Positions 24,761-36,543 of a DNA stretch of 64,000 nucleotides are shown here, piece by piece. The stretch's first letter is position 1, and each line of letters begins with the position of its first letter. The notes under the pieces were generated by a model, which was not told the origin of the DNA, did not search any database, and worked only from the letters and a program-made list of their open reading frames with translations. Origin of the DNA: Vitis vinifera (Eukaryota; Streptophyta; Magnoliopsida; Vitales; Vitaceae). A program made the position numbers and the translations under genes. The DNA is taken from positions 17,369,501 to 17,433,500 of the forward strand of contig NC_081812.1 of NCBI RefSeq assembly GCF_030704535.1, read 5' to 3'.

Positions 24761-25256
24761 CCTACGTAACCAAAGAAGATGTCTTCTAAAGTGGCCCCCA
24801 AAAATGGAGTCCATGCATAAGATACCAAAATGACCTTTAAATAAAAATGGACGGGTGAGATGAGGGCACTTGGCCATATCTCCAAATTAGCTACCCAAAG
24901 GTCTTTAAAACCCTAAAAGCCCTCTCCCTAACTAAGACCAAACTAAACCCCTAAAATAAGGTTCTCACAAACAAAAACATAACTAGGCTAACCTAAGGGG
25001 TTTCTAATAGCCAAGTTAAGATCTTAAATACCCTCCAAAATAAATCAATAATGAGACTAGCAAATGCACACCAATAAGGGACACATTAAATAATTGAACA
25101 AAAGGGATCCTAAACACATACTATAAAATATGCATAGGGTGAGTGGAAAACAAATACATGAATGATATTTACTACGGGATAAAATGGAAAGCCTACAATG
25201 GTCAATTTAAAATGTTCTACAATTCATGATTTGAAACCCATCAGCATGATGAGAAA

Positions 25257-25328
<72 letters not shown>

Positions 25329-26279
25329 GGAAGAAAAATAGTAAAATGATAACTCATGTGATAGTTTTTTTATTCGTTAATTTCTAATACTAATGGGTAT
25401 ATTTTTGAATTTTAAATTATTTTATTTAATATATTAAAAACACGTTTATTAATGATTTTAGAAAATATTTATATTATTTTTAATATTTAAAAAATAAAAT
25501 AAATTTTAAATATTAAAAAAAAAAAATTATTACAAAACAGACTTTAACTCTCACTTGATTTAGACTCAATTTAATTAATAAAAAAACATATAAATATATA
25601 ATTATACAAGCCAAACAACACTAAATATTGAATTCAATATGACGTTTTAAAATAACCTAGATGATTATGAAACTCCATGGGAGCACAACTCGAGATGAGG
25701 ATTGAGGGCTCTATCAATAAAGAAAGATTTAAAAACCTATCATTTTCAGTAAATAATACATACGAGTGAGCCTAGGATTCTCTTTTGATTTTGTTTCTTT
25801 TTCTTATTACCAAACCCTGCAATTGGATATGACATTTGTAATACAAAGATGTGGACGTTGCAACTTGCAACCAAGCACCCTTTGCTGGCAACTCTCCCTT
25901 CCACGGCCACGTTTGATTTAAAGAGAGCTCGAGGAAAAGATAATATGGGCGGGAAAAAAAATAAAAGAGGAAAAAAAGAAAAAGTTATATATATATATAT
26001 ATATTATTTATAAAAAAATGAAGGAAAAAAATTAAATTATTTTGGTATGGACTTTTCAAAACATTTGGAATCAAACATATCTTAAAATCAACCGCATTAG
26101 TCACACCTACCACACCTATCTATTTGATCGTAAAATGTAAAAGCTGAAAGTCATGAGCATGATCAAAGGGATGAAGAGAGCTAAAAAGGTTGGAGTTTTG
26201 GACATTACAATAAATTAAAAAAAAAAAGAATCTTAAAAGGGAACCATTGTAAAAGTACCAAGAAATTTAAAACAATTTC
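24761..26279. other. Intergenic with AT microsatellites and a decayed MITE
   Basis: Contains the AT microsatellite at 25261-25324, a shorter TA run at 25985-26004, and a decayed copy of the hairpin MITE at about 25436-25545. No gene. Confidence 0.5.
25261..25324. repeat. (AT)32 microsatellite
   Basis: Sixty-four uninterrupted bases of alternating A and T. Confidence 0.97.
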
Positions 26280-26463
26280 GTGATGAGTTTGACAATAATT
26301 TTATTTAAATTACTTTTAGTTAAAATATTTTCTCATAAAATATTTTTAGCAGAATAATCAATCAAATGTTTCTTTAAAAAATATTATAAGTGATTTTCTA
26401 ATACTATAAGTGGTTTTTATATTTTTTTTAAGTGTTTCTTCAATTTTATCAAATAGCTAGAGG

Positions 26464-26578
26464 GCGTTTGGACAGTATTTTAAAAAAGTGTTTCTAACAT
26501 TTATAATATTTGAAAAATAAAAATTTTTAAGTATTAGAAATAATAAAAATACTTTCTAAAATCATTATCAAATTTATT
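26464..26578. mobile_element. Small AT-rich hairpin MITE, copy B
   Basis: Arms 26464-26511 and 26530-26578 are inverted. The left arm contains GTATTTTAAAAAAGTGTTTC. The right arm, reverse complemented, contains TGATTTTAGAAAGTATTTTT. The core TGAAAAATAAAAATTTTTAA matches that of copy A. Confidence 0.6.
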
Positions 26579-27769
26579 CTTAATATTTTTTTCAAAAATA
26601 CTTTGTAGACTAAAAGTGTTTTCTAAAATCATTGTTAAACAGACTTTTAGAGTCCGTTTGATAATAATTTTAGGAAGCGTTTCTAACAATTTTAACACTT
26701 TTTTTTTTTTTAAGCATTTTAATTATATTAACAAATTCAGTGTTAAAAACTGAATTCATATTAAAATTGTTTTTTAAGACTTTTCATGTTAAATACACTT
26801 AAATTTAATATGATTTTTTTTTAAAAGACATTTTCCATGTAATTTTATACTCAGGAAGTTGTCCCTATAAAAGAGAACTTCGATTTATTTATTTATTTAT
26901 TTTAAGAAAATGGCACATTTTCATTAAACAATTTAAGCATAAATTGATTTGTTTTAAAAGAAACAAAAATATTAAAATATAAATAATTTACATCAAAATT
27001 ATTTTAAAAACAATTTTTTTAAGTTTAGCATTTTTATATAGGTATAAATACTCAATTTTGGTTAATTTCATAGACCTGAATTGTTTTTAAAATAGTTAAT
27101 AACTATTAAATTATTTATATTTAATTTCTTTTATGAAGATAATGATTTTTGAAAGAAAAATAGTAGTTATTGAAATATAAATAATTTTTTCAAAAGATTA
27201 TTTTTTTGAAAAATTAATTTTTTTTATAAATACCCAATTTCACTAAAGTTGTTATTTAAAAAAGCAACTTCATTTTTTTTAATAAGTTTATAATTTTGAT
27301 TTTTTTTTTATAAAAAATATATAATTTTTAATAAAAGTAAATAATTTATTTGATTAAAAATGTTACTTTCATGTAATTGTTTGTTAAAGAAACAACTTCA
27401 ATAGATAATTTCATTTTTTTTAAGGTTACAATTCTGCAATGATTTTTTATTTTTTATAAAAAGATAATTTTTATCAAAGATAAATATCTTGTTTCATTGA
27501 AATGGTTAGTTCAAGAGATAAAAGACGATTTTTATTTGAGAAGTTCTGCAACTCACAGGTTTGGCCCTAGGAAAATCCAATCCAAAAGCACAAGGCAAGG
27601 CAAAGTGGTTACATACAATAAATAAATTTTTTTGAAAAGTTAGAAGAATTTTCATGGCAACCAAACAAAGTACAAAAGCAATCGCATGTGAACATATTAG
27701 AAAAAGTAGGAAAAAAACGAAAAATGATTAAGAAAACTAAATAGACTCAACCATCACTTAGAAGACTAT
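26579..27769. other. Intergenic, very AT-rich
   Basis: No genes. A further single-arm match to the hairpin MITE lies near 26645-26700 (CGTTTGATAATAATTTTAGG). Confidence 0.45.
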
Positions 27770-27985
27770 CACTTATTAATGAAAATTTGAGGTAATATTC
27801 TTTATGTACCAATAATGTTTGAGGGGATAGAAATTAATTAACTAAAATTAAAAGGAAGTATATCTTGTACTCTAATTCAAACTAATAATAATAATTTTTT
27901 ATCTTAAGTTAAATTAATAATAAATAAATATGAATATTTAAATTAAGAATAAATATTAATGCATTCAAAATTAATAAATTAAATA
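27770..27985 (-). repeat. Solo/partial copia LTR, same family as palindrome 1
   Basis: Read on the minus strand it shares blocks with the LTRs at 28240-28453 and 30545-30784: TTATTCTTAATTTAAATA, TATTAGTTTGAATTAGAGTA, TTTTAATTTTAGTTA and CCTCAAACATTATT. The PBS-proximal end is missing. Confidence 0.65.
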
Positions 27986-28174
27986 TAAGAAGGGTAGATA
28001 GTATGAATTATATTTGTAATTAATATTATAATGTTTGAATGCATTACACAACAATCTATTTTGTATCAATACAATTTTTTTTAAGTTAGGTAAGTTGTTA
28101 AACATAAAAAGATGAAACATTTTTCAAAATTTTAATTATTTATATATGTTTTTATTTTTTATAATTATTTTTAG

Positions 28175-28179
<5 letters not shown>

Positions 28180-28222
<43 letters not shown>
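28180..28222. repeat. (TA)n microsatellite abutting the palindrome
   Basis: About 21 TA units directly before the left LTR of palindrome 1. Confidence 0.95.
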
Positions 28223-28227
<5 letters not shown>

Positions 28228-28239
28228 ATATAATATAAA

Positions 28240-30784
28240 TACTAATATTAATGTTTATCTGGAATTTAAATATTAGTATTTATCTATTATTAGTTTATCT
28301 AAAATATAGAGTTTGAATTAGAGTAGGAGATACACAATCTTTTAATTTTAATTAGTTGAGGATTATCCTCTCAAATGTTATTTATACATAATCATTCCTC
28401 AATCATCAATGACAATGTTATGTCATATTTTCTCAATCTTTTTCTTTCACTATATAGTATCAAAGTGCTAAGATCTAGGCCCCCAAATCCTAAAGCAAGT
28501 TGTTGATCATATTATTTCTCATTTCAAAGTCATTATTGTCAATCATTATTCTTCCTATCAATCACCTTTGTTCCCATTATAGATTTTTCTGCACCCTACA
28601 TTCACGAGCAACAATGAAACCATTGTTCTCATCATTTAAAATACCAACACACCTCACCATACTCTTATCATCATTAATGTTGTTTGTCAACTTTCCCCCA
28701 AACTCTCATCTATGAATTATCTCACATGAAAACTACAATTTCAATTTCTATTCATGGACTACGATTCACTTAGTTATATTAACAACACAAAACCTTGCCC
28801 ACTTGCCACCATTATTGCCAAAGGTGTCAACTCACCAAGTCCAACCTTCTCTCTCTAAATTAATCAAAATCAATTGATTATCAATGTTATCAACTCTCTA
28901 AATTAATCAAAATCAATTGATTATCAATGCTATCAACTCTCTCTAACTATTATGTTGTTTATTGCTATGACTATAAATTTTTGCAATGAAAGGATCATTC
29001 TTAGTGACACATATGCTACACCATCGTGTGATCGCATCAAACAAGTAAAAAGTCATTTCAAAAACCCTACTTAGGGTTCTCAATGTGTTATTGAATTTCT
29101 TCAACATGTCAAAACTTGTGCTAATGAACTTGCTATCTTGGAAGCTCCAATGAAGGAAGAAGATCTCATTGAGAAATTTTTTTTTTTATGGTTTCAATGA
29201 TGAATATAAAGAATTTGTGTAGGTTATACAAGCTTGTGAAACTCCAATCATGTGTACAAAACTACATGAAAACTTGTTGAATTTTGAGGCCTTTCTATAG
29301 ACTCTATCACTTCTATCATTTTCTTTTTCGATCATTGCAAATCCGGTCAATCGAAAACACTATTGGGTGGCGTCCTCCTATCTTCGATAACAATCTAATG
29401 GATTGGCACTTGTCACTTTCCTTCAACCAACCATCATCGTTGACTACACTTGGACCTCAAAGAGACTAGTCTACATGATTAAGGTGATGGAGTTTGTAGA
29501 CTATCATTGGCTCTCTCTGTAACTATTATGTTGTAGACTACCTCTTATGAGGAAGAAACCTCGGGGAGATTGACTTACATCCCTACCTTACCTAAAATAC
29601 TACCAACCATATGACAAAATTGAGAATTGATGGTGGTGGTGGGAGGTTGAAAGAAGTTGATAGGTGCCAGCCCATGGGGTTGTTATTGACAGTGGGAGGA
29701 TGCTACCTAGTGGCGTTTCAGTTGATTAGATTTGCAATGACCGAATTATGGAGCTTGTAAAGAGGCCTTAAAATTCAACAATTTTTCATATAGTTCCCTA
29801 AATGTGATCGGCTTGCATAATTTGAACAAATTATATGTATTCATCACCAAGACGATTAAGAATTTTCTTAGTGAGATCTTCTTTATCCATTGGCACTCCA
29901 AGAATAGCAAATTCATCAGCAAAGCTTTGACACACTAAAGAAATACAATAACACTTTGAAAACCCTGGCTAATTTTTTAGATGAATTTTCACTTGTTTAA
30001 TTTGACCATGAGATGATGTAACATGTGTCACAAAGAATGGTCTATGCCATGTGAGAAATGATGGCTCTAATAATAAATGACATAATAATCAAAGAGAAAG
30101 AGTGTTGATGATAACATTAAGAATCAATTGATCTTGACGAATCTAAAAAGAGAAGGTTAGGTTTGGTAAGGTGACACCATTGACACAAATGGTAGTAGGT
30201 GGGCAAGGCTTAGGCTTAGTACTGTCAATATAACCAAGTAGATCACAGTTAATGAAGAGGGATTGAAATTATAGTTTTCATGTGAAATAGTTCATGGATG
30301 TGAGTTTGAGGGGATGTTAAGTGGTAGCATTAATAGTGATAAGATCAAGGTGAGGTGTGTTGATATTTTGAATGACTAAGGCATTAATTTTGTCGTTGGC
30401 CATGAATGGAGGGTATAGAGAAATTGACAAATAGGGATAAAGGTGATTGATGGCAAGAATAGTGATCAACAAAAATGACTTTGAAAATAGTAGTATGGTT
30501 GGTAGCTACTTTAGGACTCGAAGACCTACGAGCTTAGTGCTCAAATATCATATAAGGAAAGAAGAAGATTAAGAAAATATGACAAAACATTTTCATTGAT
30601 AATTAATAAATATTTATATACAAATAATGTTGAGAGAATAAACTCAACTAACTAAAATTAAAAGAACAAGTATATCTTCCACTATAATTCAAACTAATAC
30701 TTATTATCTTCTCTACTAAAGTTAAACTAATAATAGATAAATATTACTATTTAAATTAAGGATAAACATTAACTTTTATTAACA
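28240..30784. mobile_element. Palindrome 1: two copia 5' halves head to head
   Basis: The left arm (28240-29455) reads plus: LTR to about 28453, a primer site ATAGTATCAAAGTGC (decayed form of the iMet-type TGGTATCAGAGC), a leader, then a decayed copia gag with EFLQHVKTCANELAILEAPM and stops. The right arm (29613-30784) reads minus in the same order: LTR 30545-30784 starting TGTTAATAAAAG, primer site TGATATTTGAGCAC, leader, and gag with stops. The arms are diverged but align throughout, up to NNLMDWHLS-like sequence next to a spacer of about 160 bp. No polymerase region or 3' LTR is present. The left arm alone has a 50-bp tandem duplication (28852-28944). Confidence 0.82.
28852..28944. repeat. 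Two-copy tandem repeat of about 46 bp in left arm
   Basis: CTCTAAATTAATCAAAATCA followed by ATTGATTATCAATG(T/C)TATCAA occurs twice. The matching place in the right arm has one copy, so the duplication followed formation of the palindrome. Confidence 0.85.
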
Positions 30785-31550
30785 ACTCTAAGAAGTTTCG
30801 AAAATATAAAATATTGCGATAACCCAATAATTGTATTTTCTATATTGTAGTAGAATAATTATCTCTTATCCATTAATGTAGATAACCATGAATGTAGGTA
30901 TAGGTATGGTTAACAGAACCATGTTAAAATTTTATTTTATTTTTTGTGTTCTTTCATTAACCTTTTTATATTAAAGCTTCTATTGGCACAATAATTGTAT
31001 AACTTGAATTGAGAATTCTAAGGGAACTAAAGAGAATAAAATACCAAAAAAAAAAAATTAGTTGAAGATGGAATGGATTGTTCTTTGGTGGGGATATGAT
31101 ACCAAAAAAAAAAAATGGATCATGTAGAGATGAAAAGATTGATCTAGTATAATTTGTTTAAGATGGAAATTGTTAGAAAATGTTTCAAATTCTTAATTAA
31201 TATAATTTTAAAAAAATAATATTATATAAAATATTTTCTACTGTAATATTAGATTTTGGGAACTCAATAATTATTTTATATGTTATAATAAAATGACTAT
31301 CGTTTATTCTTGGATATAGGCATGGTTAGGCAAATCACATTAAAAACTCTGGTCTTTATGTAAATTAATTTATCAGGTTCTTAAATTAAGATTATTTGCA
31401 TTAAAACTTGGACCGCTCCAACAATATCATCGCCTTAGTTGGAGAAGTTGGGCCCCAGTCTCCAACAATACCAGATGGATTACAGTAATAAATCTATGCG
31501 TTTTGAGCCAAAATAATATTATTGTTTAAAAGAAAACCATGTAGCGGATG
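30785..31550. other. Intergenic, AT-rich, with a diverged repeated block
   Basis: Blocks at about 30822-30937 and 31265-31345 share AATAATT, GATATAGGCATGGTTA or GTATAGGTATGGTTA, and a CATTAAAA-like end. Two CCAAAAAAAAAAAA runs lie between them. No gene. Confidence 0.4.
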
Positions 31551-31976
31551 TTAAATTTTCCAATCCAGATTCTCAGTAACCAAACAAAGATAGAAAGAAC
31601 AATAACGAATATTTTTACCCCATTTCGAGAACACGAGAAATTCCGAAAGAAGAAGCACCGGAAAATGTGGTTGAAAAGAGCAGAAAAGAGAGGAAACTTG
31701 GCGTTTGATTCGCAAATGAGTGGTTACCATCTTTAGTCTTTGGAGATGAAGGAATCGCATCCAAGAGCGCAGAGAAGGAGAAAGTAGCTTTTTAATGGAC
31801 AAAATATGAGACACAGCTACTTTCATTTTAGGGGAAAAAAGCCTCTTCGGGTGTTCATGGATTCGGGCGCGGCACGTGAACGAGACGTGAGAGGCAGTTA
31901 TTGCTGGACACGTGTCAAGGCTATGACGATACACGACTGATAATATCTGGTATGATAGTTGGTGGTACTTAATCAA
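31551..31976 (-). promoter_or_regulatory. G-box/ABRE-rich promoter-like segment without a recognised gene
   Basis: CACGTG at 31873-31878, GACGTGAG at 31884-31891 and the palindrome GACACGTGTC at 31907-31916 lie within 45 bp. To the left, on the minus strand, sequence at about 31640-31800 looks like a 5' leader/first exon (CTTTCTCCTTCTCTGCGCTC) ending with a possible donor GGG|GTAAAAATA near 31617. A 141-codon ORF covers it, but I recognise no protein. It may be the stranded 5' end of a lost or uncharacterised gene. Confidence 0.3.
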
Positions 31977-32963
31977 GGCGTTTTCTTATTTATAATAAAC
32001 TAACAATCCCGCAGGGATTTAGGGTTCGGAAATTTAATCTTCAAAAATTATATATATATATATTTTAAAAAATTTAATATTTTCTTATAAACCTTATATA
32101 TAAATATTTAAAATAATTAAAAGTATTTATATAAAAAATAAATTATTTTTCATATAAAAATATAAAAAAAAAATTAAAATCACAAATATAAAAATTATTT
32201 TATCCCTTTTAATCTATTAATTCTTAGATTTATTTTGAAAATTACTTTTTTAAAAGCTTTTGAAACAATGTCTTGACTTATATAAGAATTATTTATTAAC
32301 ATTTAATATAATTTTCAGAGTAATTGATATAACTTCAACTTTTCACTAAACAAAAAATGGAAAGTTATACCCGGACCTGAAAATTAAAAAAATAATTATC
32401 ATCTTTGGTTATTTTATAAAAAATATTAAATCAAATCAAATATAATTAAAATTAGTTAAAAATATATACATTTTAAAATTATTTAATTTTTATATTGATG
32501 AGCTAAATGGTGAAAAAACATGCATTCAATGATCATCCCAAGCTATATCATGTCGTCTAATGTGGTACATGGTCCTGAAAGGATGCTTAAAAAACTTTAA
32601 ACCTCATGGAACACATGAGAGCTGCATAAGTGGAAAATATAATCAATTAAGTTTTAAGCGATAGCATTCTAGATAGGTTCTAATCAAGAACACTACAAAA
32701 GGTGACCCAGAAAAATAATTCAAGAAATACCTAATTGGCTGTTCCACAGACATAACAAAGGATATTGCATAAATATCATATGCAGCTGCAGCCTTGCTGA
32801 GATTTTATAGAAACATTGGACGCCTTGGTACCTTCAGCGCCTTTGTAGGTACAGTTTGTCTCTTCAATACCTTGCCAGCTGCCTTCCATACAAAAATAGA
32901 AAAAGGCAGGAACAACAACAGCATGCAGAACCAATTTAAATTTTTGGCCAAAGGTCCCATGGG
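31977..32963. other. Intergenic and 3' UTR of the next gene
   Basis: AT-rich until about 32500; the part up to 32963 is probably 3' UTR of the minus-strand gene ending there. No other feature seen. Confidence 0.5.
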
Positions 32964-35900
32964 TCACCCACCTTGCCGGCTGGCCGGGGAAGAGTGTCCT
33001 CTGTCACTTCCAAGTTCATCATCTTCTATTTCACTCCCATAAAAACAATGGGAGTTTTCATTGACACTTGGCTCAGAACTCGTAATGCTGCTTGTAGCAA
33101 GAGGAGAGCCTGAAACACTAGCTGTGCTGCTCTTTGTGGGCCCTGATCTCACACTGTACATAGAGGAAGCTGGAATATTTGTCATTAGTGGGCGGAGATT
33201 GCCCTGAATGCTTCGTCTTATATCCTGATTAAAAGAAAACCCTGAATCAAAATGTGAATCACTACATCATTGCACAAAATGGCACTCCATTATTGCTACA
33301 TATAGAACCAGTGCAGCTACCCCTTTAGGTAGGGCATAACAATGATATCTTAACTATAGATTGCTCTAATATGAGGTTTTTCTGTGTCAGGTGTGCAAGA
33401 TCGGTGATAGCATGCAGTAAGGTGAACAATGTTTATTATCCATTTCACTATCCTAATTTTTCAAAGTATTAATTCTTCATTATGATGAATAGCGTGCCAT
33501 GCAATACGGAAAGGATGTGTACCATATGCCTCAAAGCCATGTCTAAAGATTTCTTTGAGAGGGTTCTTCCAAAGCCGGAGCTGTCTGGAGCTGAAGAGGA
33601 CTTCCCAGCTGGATGAGCAGAGCGATGATCATCTTGCTTAGGCGGTGCCAATTTCCTCATATTTACCACTCTTTCAACCATCTTTGTCCCAATAAGGACT
33701 GGACTCACATTGTCACTGCCATTGGAATGTGCTCGTCTCATGGCAGGGATGGAGTTCCCATTACTAGAGGAACTACCAAGTGAACCCCGTCCCCTAGAAG
33801 GAGAGCATGATTGTCGTCTTAATCTTGCATCAGAACCAGCTTCAGTAGAAGTAGATCTACCACTGGCTGCTCCTGCCCTACCCCTAGATGCAGAAGCTGG
33901 CCTTTCTGGCATTGATGTCTTTAAATTTGGAGGAGCATCAAGTGAGAAACCAGGTTTCTCAGAGGGTTTCTGTGGCCTAGACTTCACAATAGGAGAACTG
34001 CCACGTGATGGCACTGTGCTTTTTGATGCTGTGGGACCTGACTTTACCACTGAAGAAGAACGACCTGGAGGAGCAGCTGCTGTGGGACCTGACTTTGCCA
34101 CTGAAGAAGACCGAGCAGGAGGGGCAGATGCCCTAGTTGCACTCGACGGGGTTGGGGTTGATGATCGACGGGATGGCGTTGCTGATCTTGATGTTGATTT
34201 GGAGGCTGTGACGGATGGTCTGGTAGTTGGTGTAGAAGAACGTGCAGTAGATCTAGTAGGCGTGGAGGATCTCACAGGAGGAGCTGTGAGCTTTGTAGAA
34301 GGTAATGTGGCCCGTGAAGTAGGTGTAGAAGGTCTTGAGGACTTTGATGTTGCTGGTAAAGTGGGCCTTCCAGTTGGCGTAGCAGGCCTACTTGCCGTTG
34401 ATTTTGGGCCTCCTGATGACAACGGTCTTCTATTTCCAGTATGAGAGGAGTTCAGTCCAGAGGACATAGCTGGTTGCCTAGCTGCATCATTACTCCTTGA
34501 AGCAGGTTGTGGCTGGAGGTTGGGTAGCTGCAAATCCAAGAAATATAGAAAATAGCAATACAAATTAACAAGTTATCACACTGTAAATAAACTCAAAAGT
34601 TCCAAATAATTGTAGCGAAACAAGAATCCCATTGACCACATGAAAAGTATAATTGACAGCCATAATTAGCTTAAGAGGAAAGTGCCAAAGATATGATGCC
34701 ATTAGTAATAGAAGCCAAAATCACAATATCAATGGAGCTAGTGAAGGCATATGGCACAAGCACAGTAAACCACCTAGTTTCCAGGGCTCAGAAACATCCA
34801 TGACTGATTGCTCAAAATCAAATAAGGTCCTTACCCTATATTTCAGAGCACCAGGATGAATATTTGAAACCCCAATCTGATTCATTACAGTCAATTACAC
34901 TAGTTTCCAAGGCTCAAAAATATCTATAACATGTGACCAGAAGCAAAGAAAGCCCTTACCCTAGATTTCAGAGTAGCAGGACGAGCATTTGAAACCTCAA
35001 TCTGATTCATTACAGTTTTCTGTGATTCCATCTCCAAAGAAGGAAAAAGTGGGGTACCAGGTGGTGTGAGAAGCCTGAACACAAGAGACTTTCAATGAAT
35101 ACCAATCCCAAGAAACAATTTTTTTGTCAGATTACAGGATCATCAAATAATGTGATTCAGAAACCAGAGGATGTACTATATGCATCTAAATCTGTACGTA
35201 CACGAAAAACAAAGTTCATCTCCAGTAGCAATAATATAGACTACGAAAAATTACAGTATAAACAATAAAATACCTAATGAGTGTTAAAAGTAATGAACCA
35301 TTGAGGTATTAGACACTTAACAGTGGAAAGTTGCCATAAGAATCACTTCAACTTGGTTAGGGAAACAAGAATTGTAACTGGAGGAGGGAACAGATGATGG
35401 AATTTTCCCTTTAGGAGAGCAAGAAAACAACAAGAATTTAGACTAATTCTCAATATGCAAATCCTTTTCTGGGGGAGTTGAATATGCTATCATTTTTAAT
35501 TTGCATCTTCAAAATACTTCAGAACAAAGGGATGCTCTTCAAAACTTAACAGTAAAATCTGCTTTCCTGCATCTGCTCAGTCTTGGAGATACTGGGTTTA
35601 CATAGGAAATATGAAAAGTAGATGACATCTCCAAATTTCAATGGAAAACCAGAGTTGGGTACACCTAATACAATGACAGCATTTAATTGATTGAGACATT
35701 TGGGTTGTTTCCTTCCACGGTTAAAAAAAGTCCCAAAATACAATTTCTCAAACATCCAAAAGGATGCCAAGATCCTCACTGCTTTTCAATATCAGTAATC
35801 TATGCCAAACGGCTCATTCACTTGCAGCTCAAAACTATATCCCACCCATCTTAACTAAGTTTAGAGTCCTTAATTGAGGTCCTATTGTCCTCTTTCATTA

Positions 35901-36543
35901 GCAAAAAATGTAATCTCTCCACTCTCCGTAACTCAACTGTGACTTGCATACAAAATCCTTGATGCCGGCCTTCCATTATGTAACTACAGCAAAAATACAT
36001 CAAGATAGAAGAGCACCAAAAGAATAAAAAAAAAACCACAGATAAAAAATGGAGACTCACAACTTGTTCATAATCATTGCATACTTTAACTCAGAGATTA
36101 CCAAAACAGATCATACTATTCGGTTGGCAAGAAAAGAAGCCAGAGAGAAGTTTTAGCATTACCAATCGTAATCGGTTCTGTCGTTTTCGGAATCCAGGAA
36201 CTCATCGGGACCAGTTTTGCGCACAGGCATAGATGACACTATCTTGGATATAGGAGAGACATCTGGTTTGGACCCTGCAGCCATGAAATCATCATTGCAC
36301 ATAGAAGGGGTCCCTATGACTCAAAATTTTTCATTCAATTTGCTCTAATTTAAAAACCCCAAACACCAAGCCCGAATAAATACACGTACCAAATGGAGCA
36401 TCAGGGCTTTCAAGAAGGAGACTATCATTCTTCTCCTTTTCGCGTCTCCGCATCTCAAGGAACAACAAGAGCTCCTCATCCTTCTCCTTCATCACCATCC
36501 TCAGATTCCTTTCCGGTTGCTCTCCCAGTACTGACACAGGCAT
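32964..36543 (-). CDS. Basic Ser/Pro/Arg-rich protein, At2g40070 family (microtubule-associated BPP-like)
   Basis: Five exons read leftwards: 36390-36543, 36163-36274, 34960-35074, 33523-34527, 32964-33224. Phases close and give 548 residues. Family landmarks are present in order: KDEELLLFLEMRRREKEKN, SKPDVSPISKIVSS, YDWLLTPPGTPLFPSLEMES, a long low-complexity Thr/Ser/Pro/Arg region, RRQSCSPSRGRG, NVSPVLIGTKMVERVVNMRK, GFGRTLSKKSLDMALRHM, DIRRSIQGNLRPLMTNIPAS and a C-terminal SPAS motif. No globular catalytic domain or membrane span. Related Arabidopsis proteins have been described as basic proline-rich, microtubule-associated proteins, so cortical microtubule binding is an inference. The ATG at 36541-36543 is the first in frame after a stop; some homologues have a longer N-terminus, so an extra upstream exon is possible. 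Confidence 0.88.
34020..34110 (-). repeat. In-frame coding repeat (RSSSV-KSGPTA) within exon 4
   Basis: Two tandem copies of about 54-60 bp encode ARSSSVAKSGPTA and GRSSSVVKSGPTA, a recent in-frame expansion in the disordered region. Confidence 0.75.
34770..35025 (-). repeat. Tandem duplication of the 3' part of exon 3 and its donor
   Basis: Two copies of about 128 bp (34770-34897 and 34898-35025). Each contains, on the minus strand, CTGTAATGAATCAGATTG, a diverged form of the sequence encoding VSNARPATLKSR, and the donor AGG|GTAAGG. The upstream copy (34960 boundary) is the real exon end. The other forms a potential 42-nt cassette at 34835-34876. Confidence 0.8.

Noticed and set aside
24601-24885. 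ORF of 94 codons over the hAT terminus
   Set aside because: Covers repeat ends and CT repeats; no transposase similarity.
28852-28944. Direct repeat pair considered as a CRISPR-like unit
   Set aside because: Only two adjacent copies without spacers, inside a plant retroelement.
31551-31976. Minus-strand ORF of 141 codons
   Set aside because: No recognisable family; crosses a likely leader and donor site. Kept only as a promoter-like segment.
33710-34444. Plus-strand ORF of 244 codons opposite the basic Ser/Pro-rich gene
   Set aside because: Mirror of a long, Ser/Thr/Pro-biased coding exon; its composition (runs of Val, Asp, Glu, Gly) is what antisense of such an exon gives.
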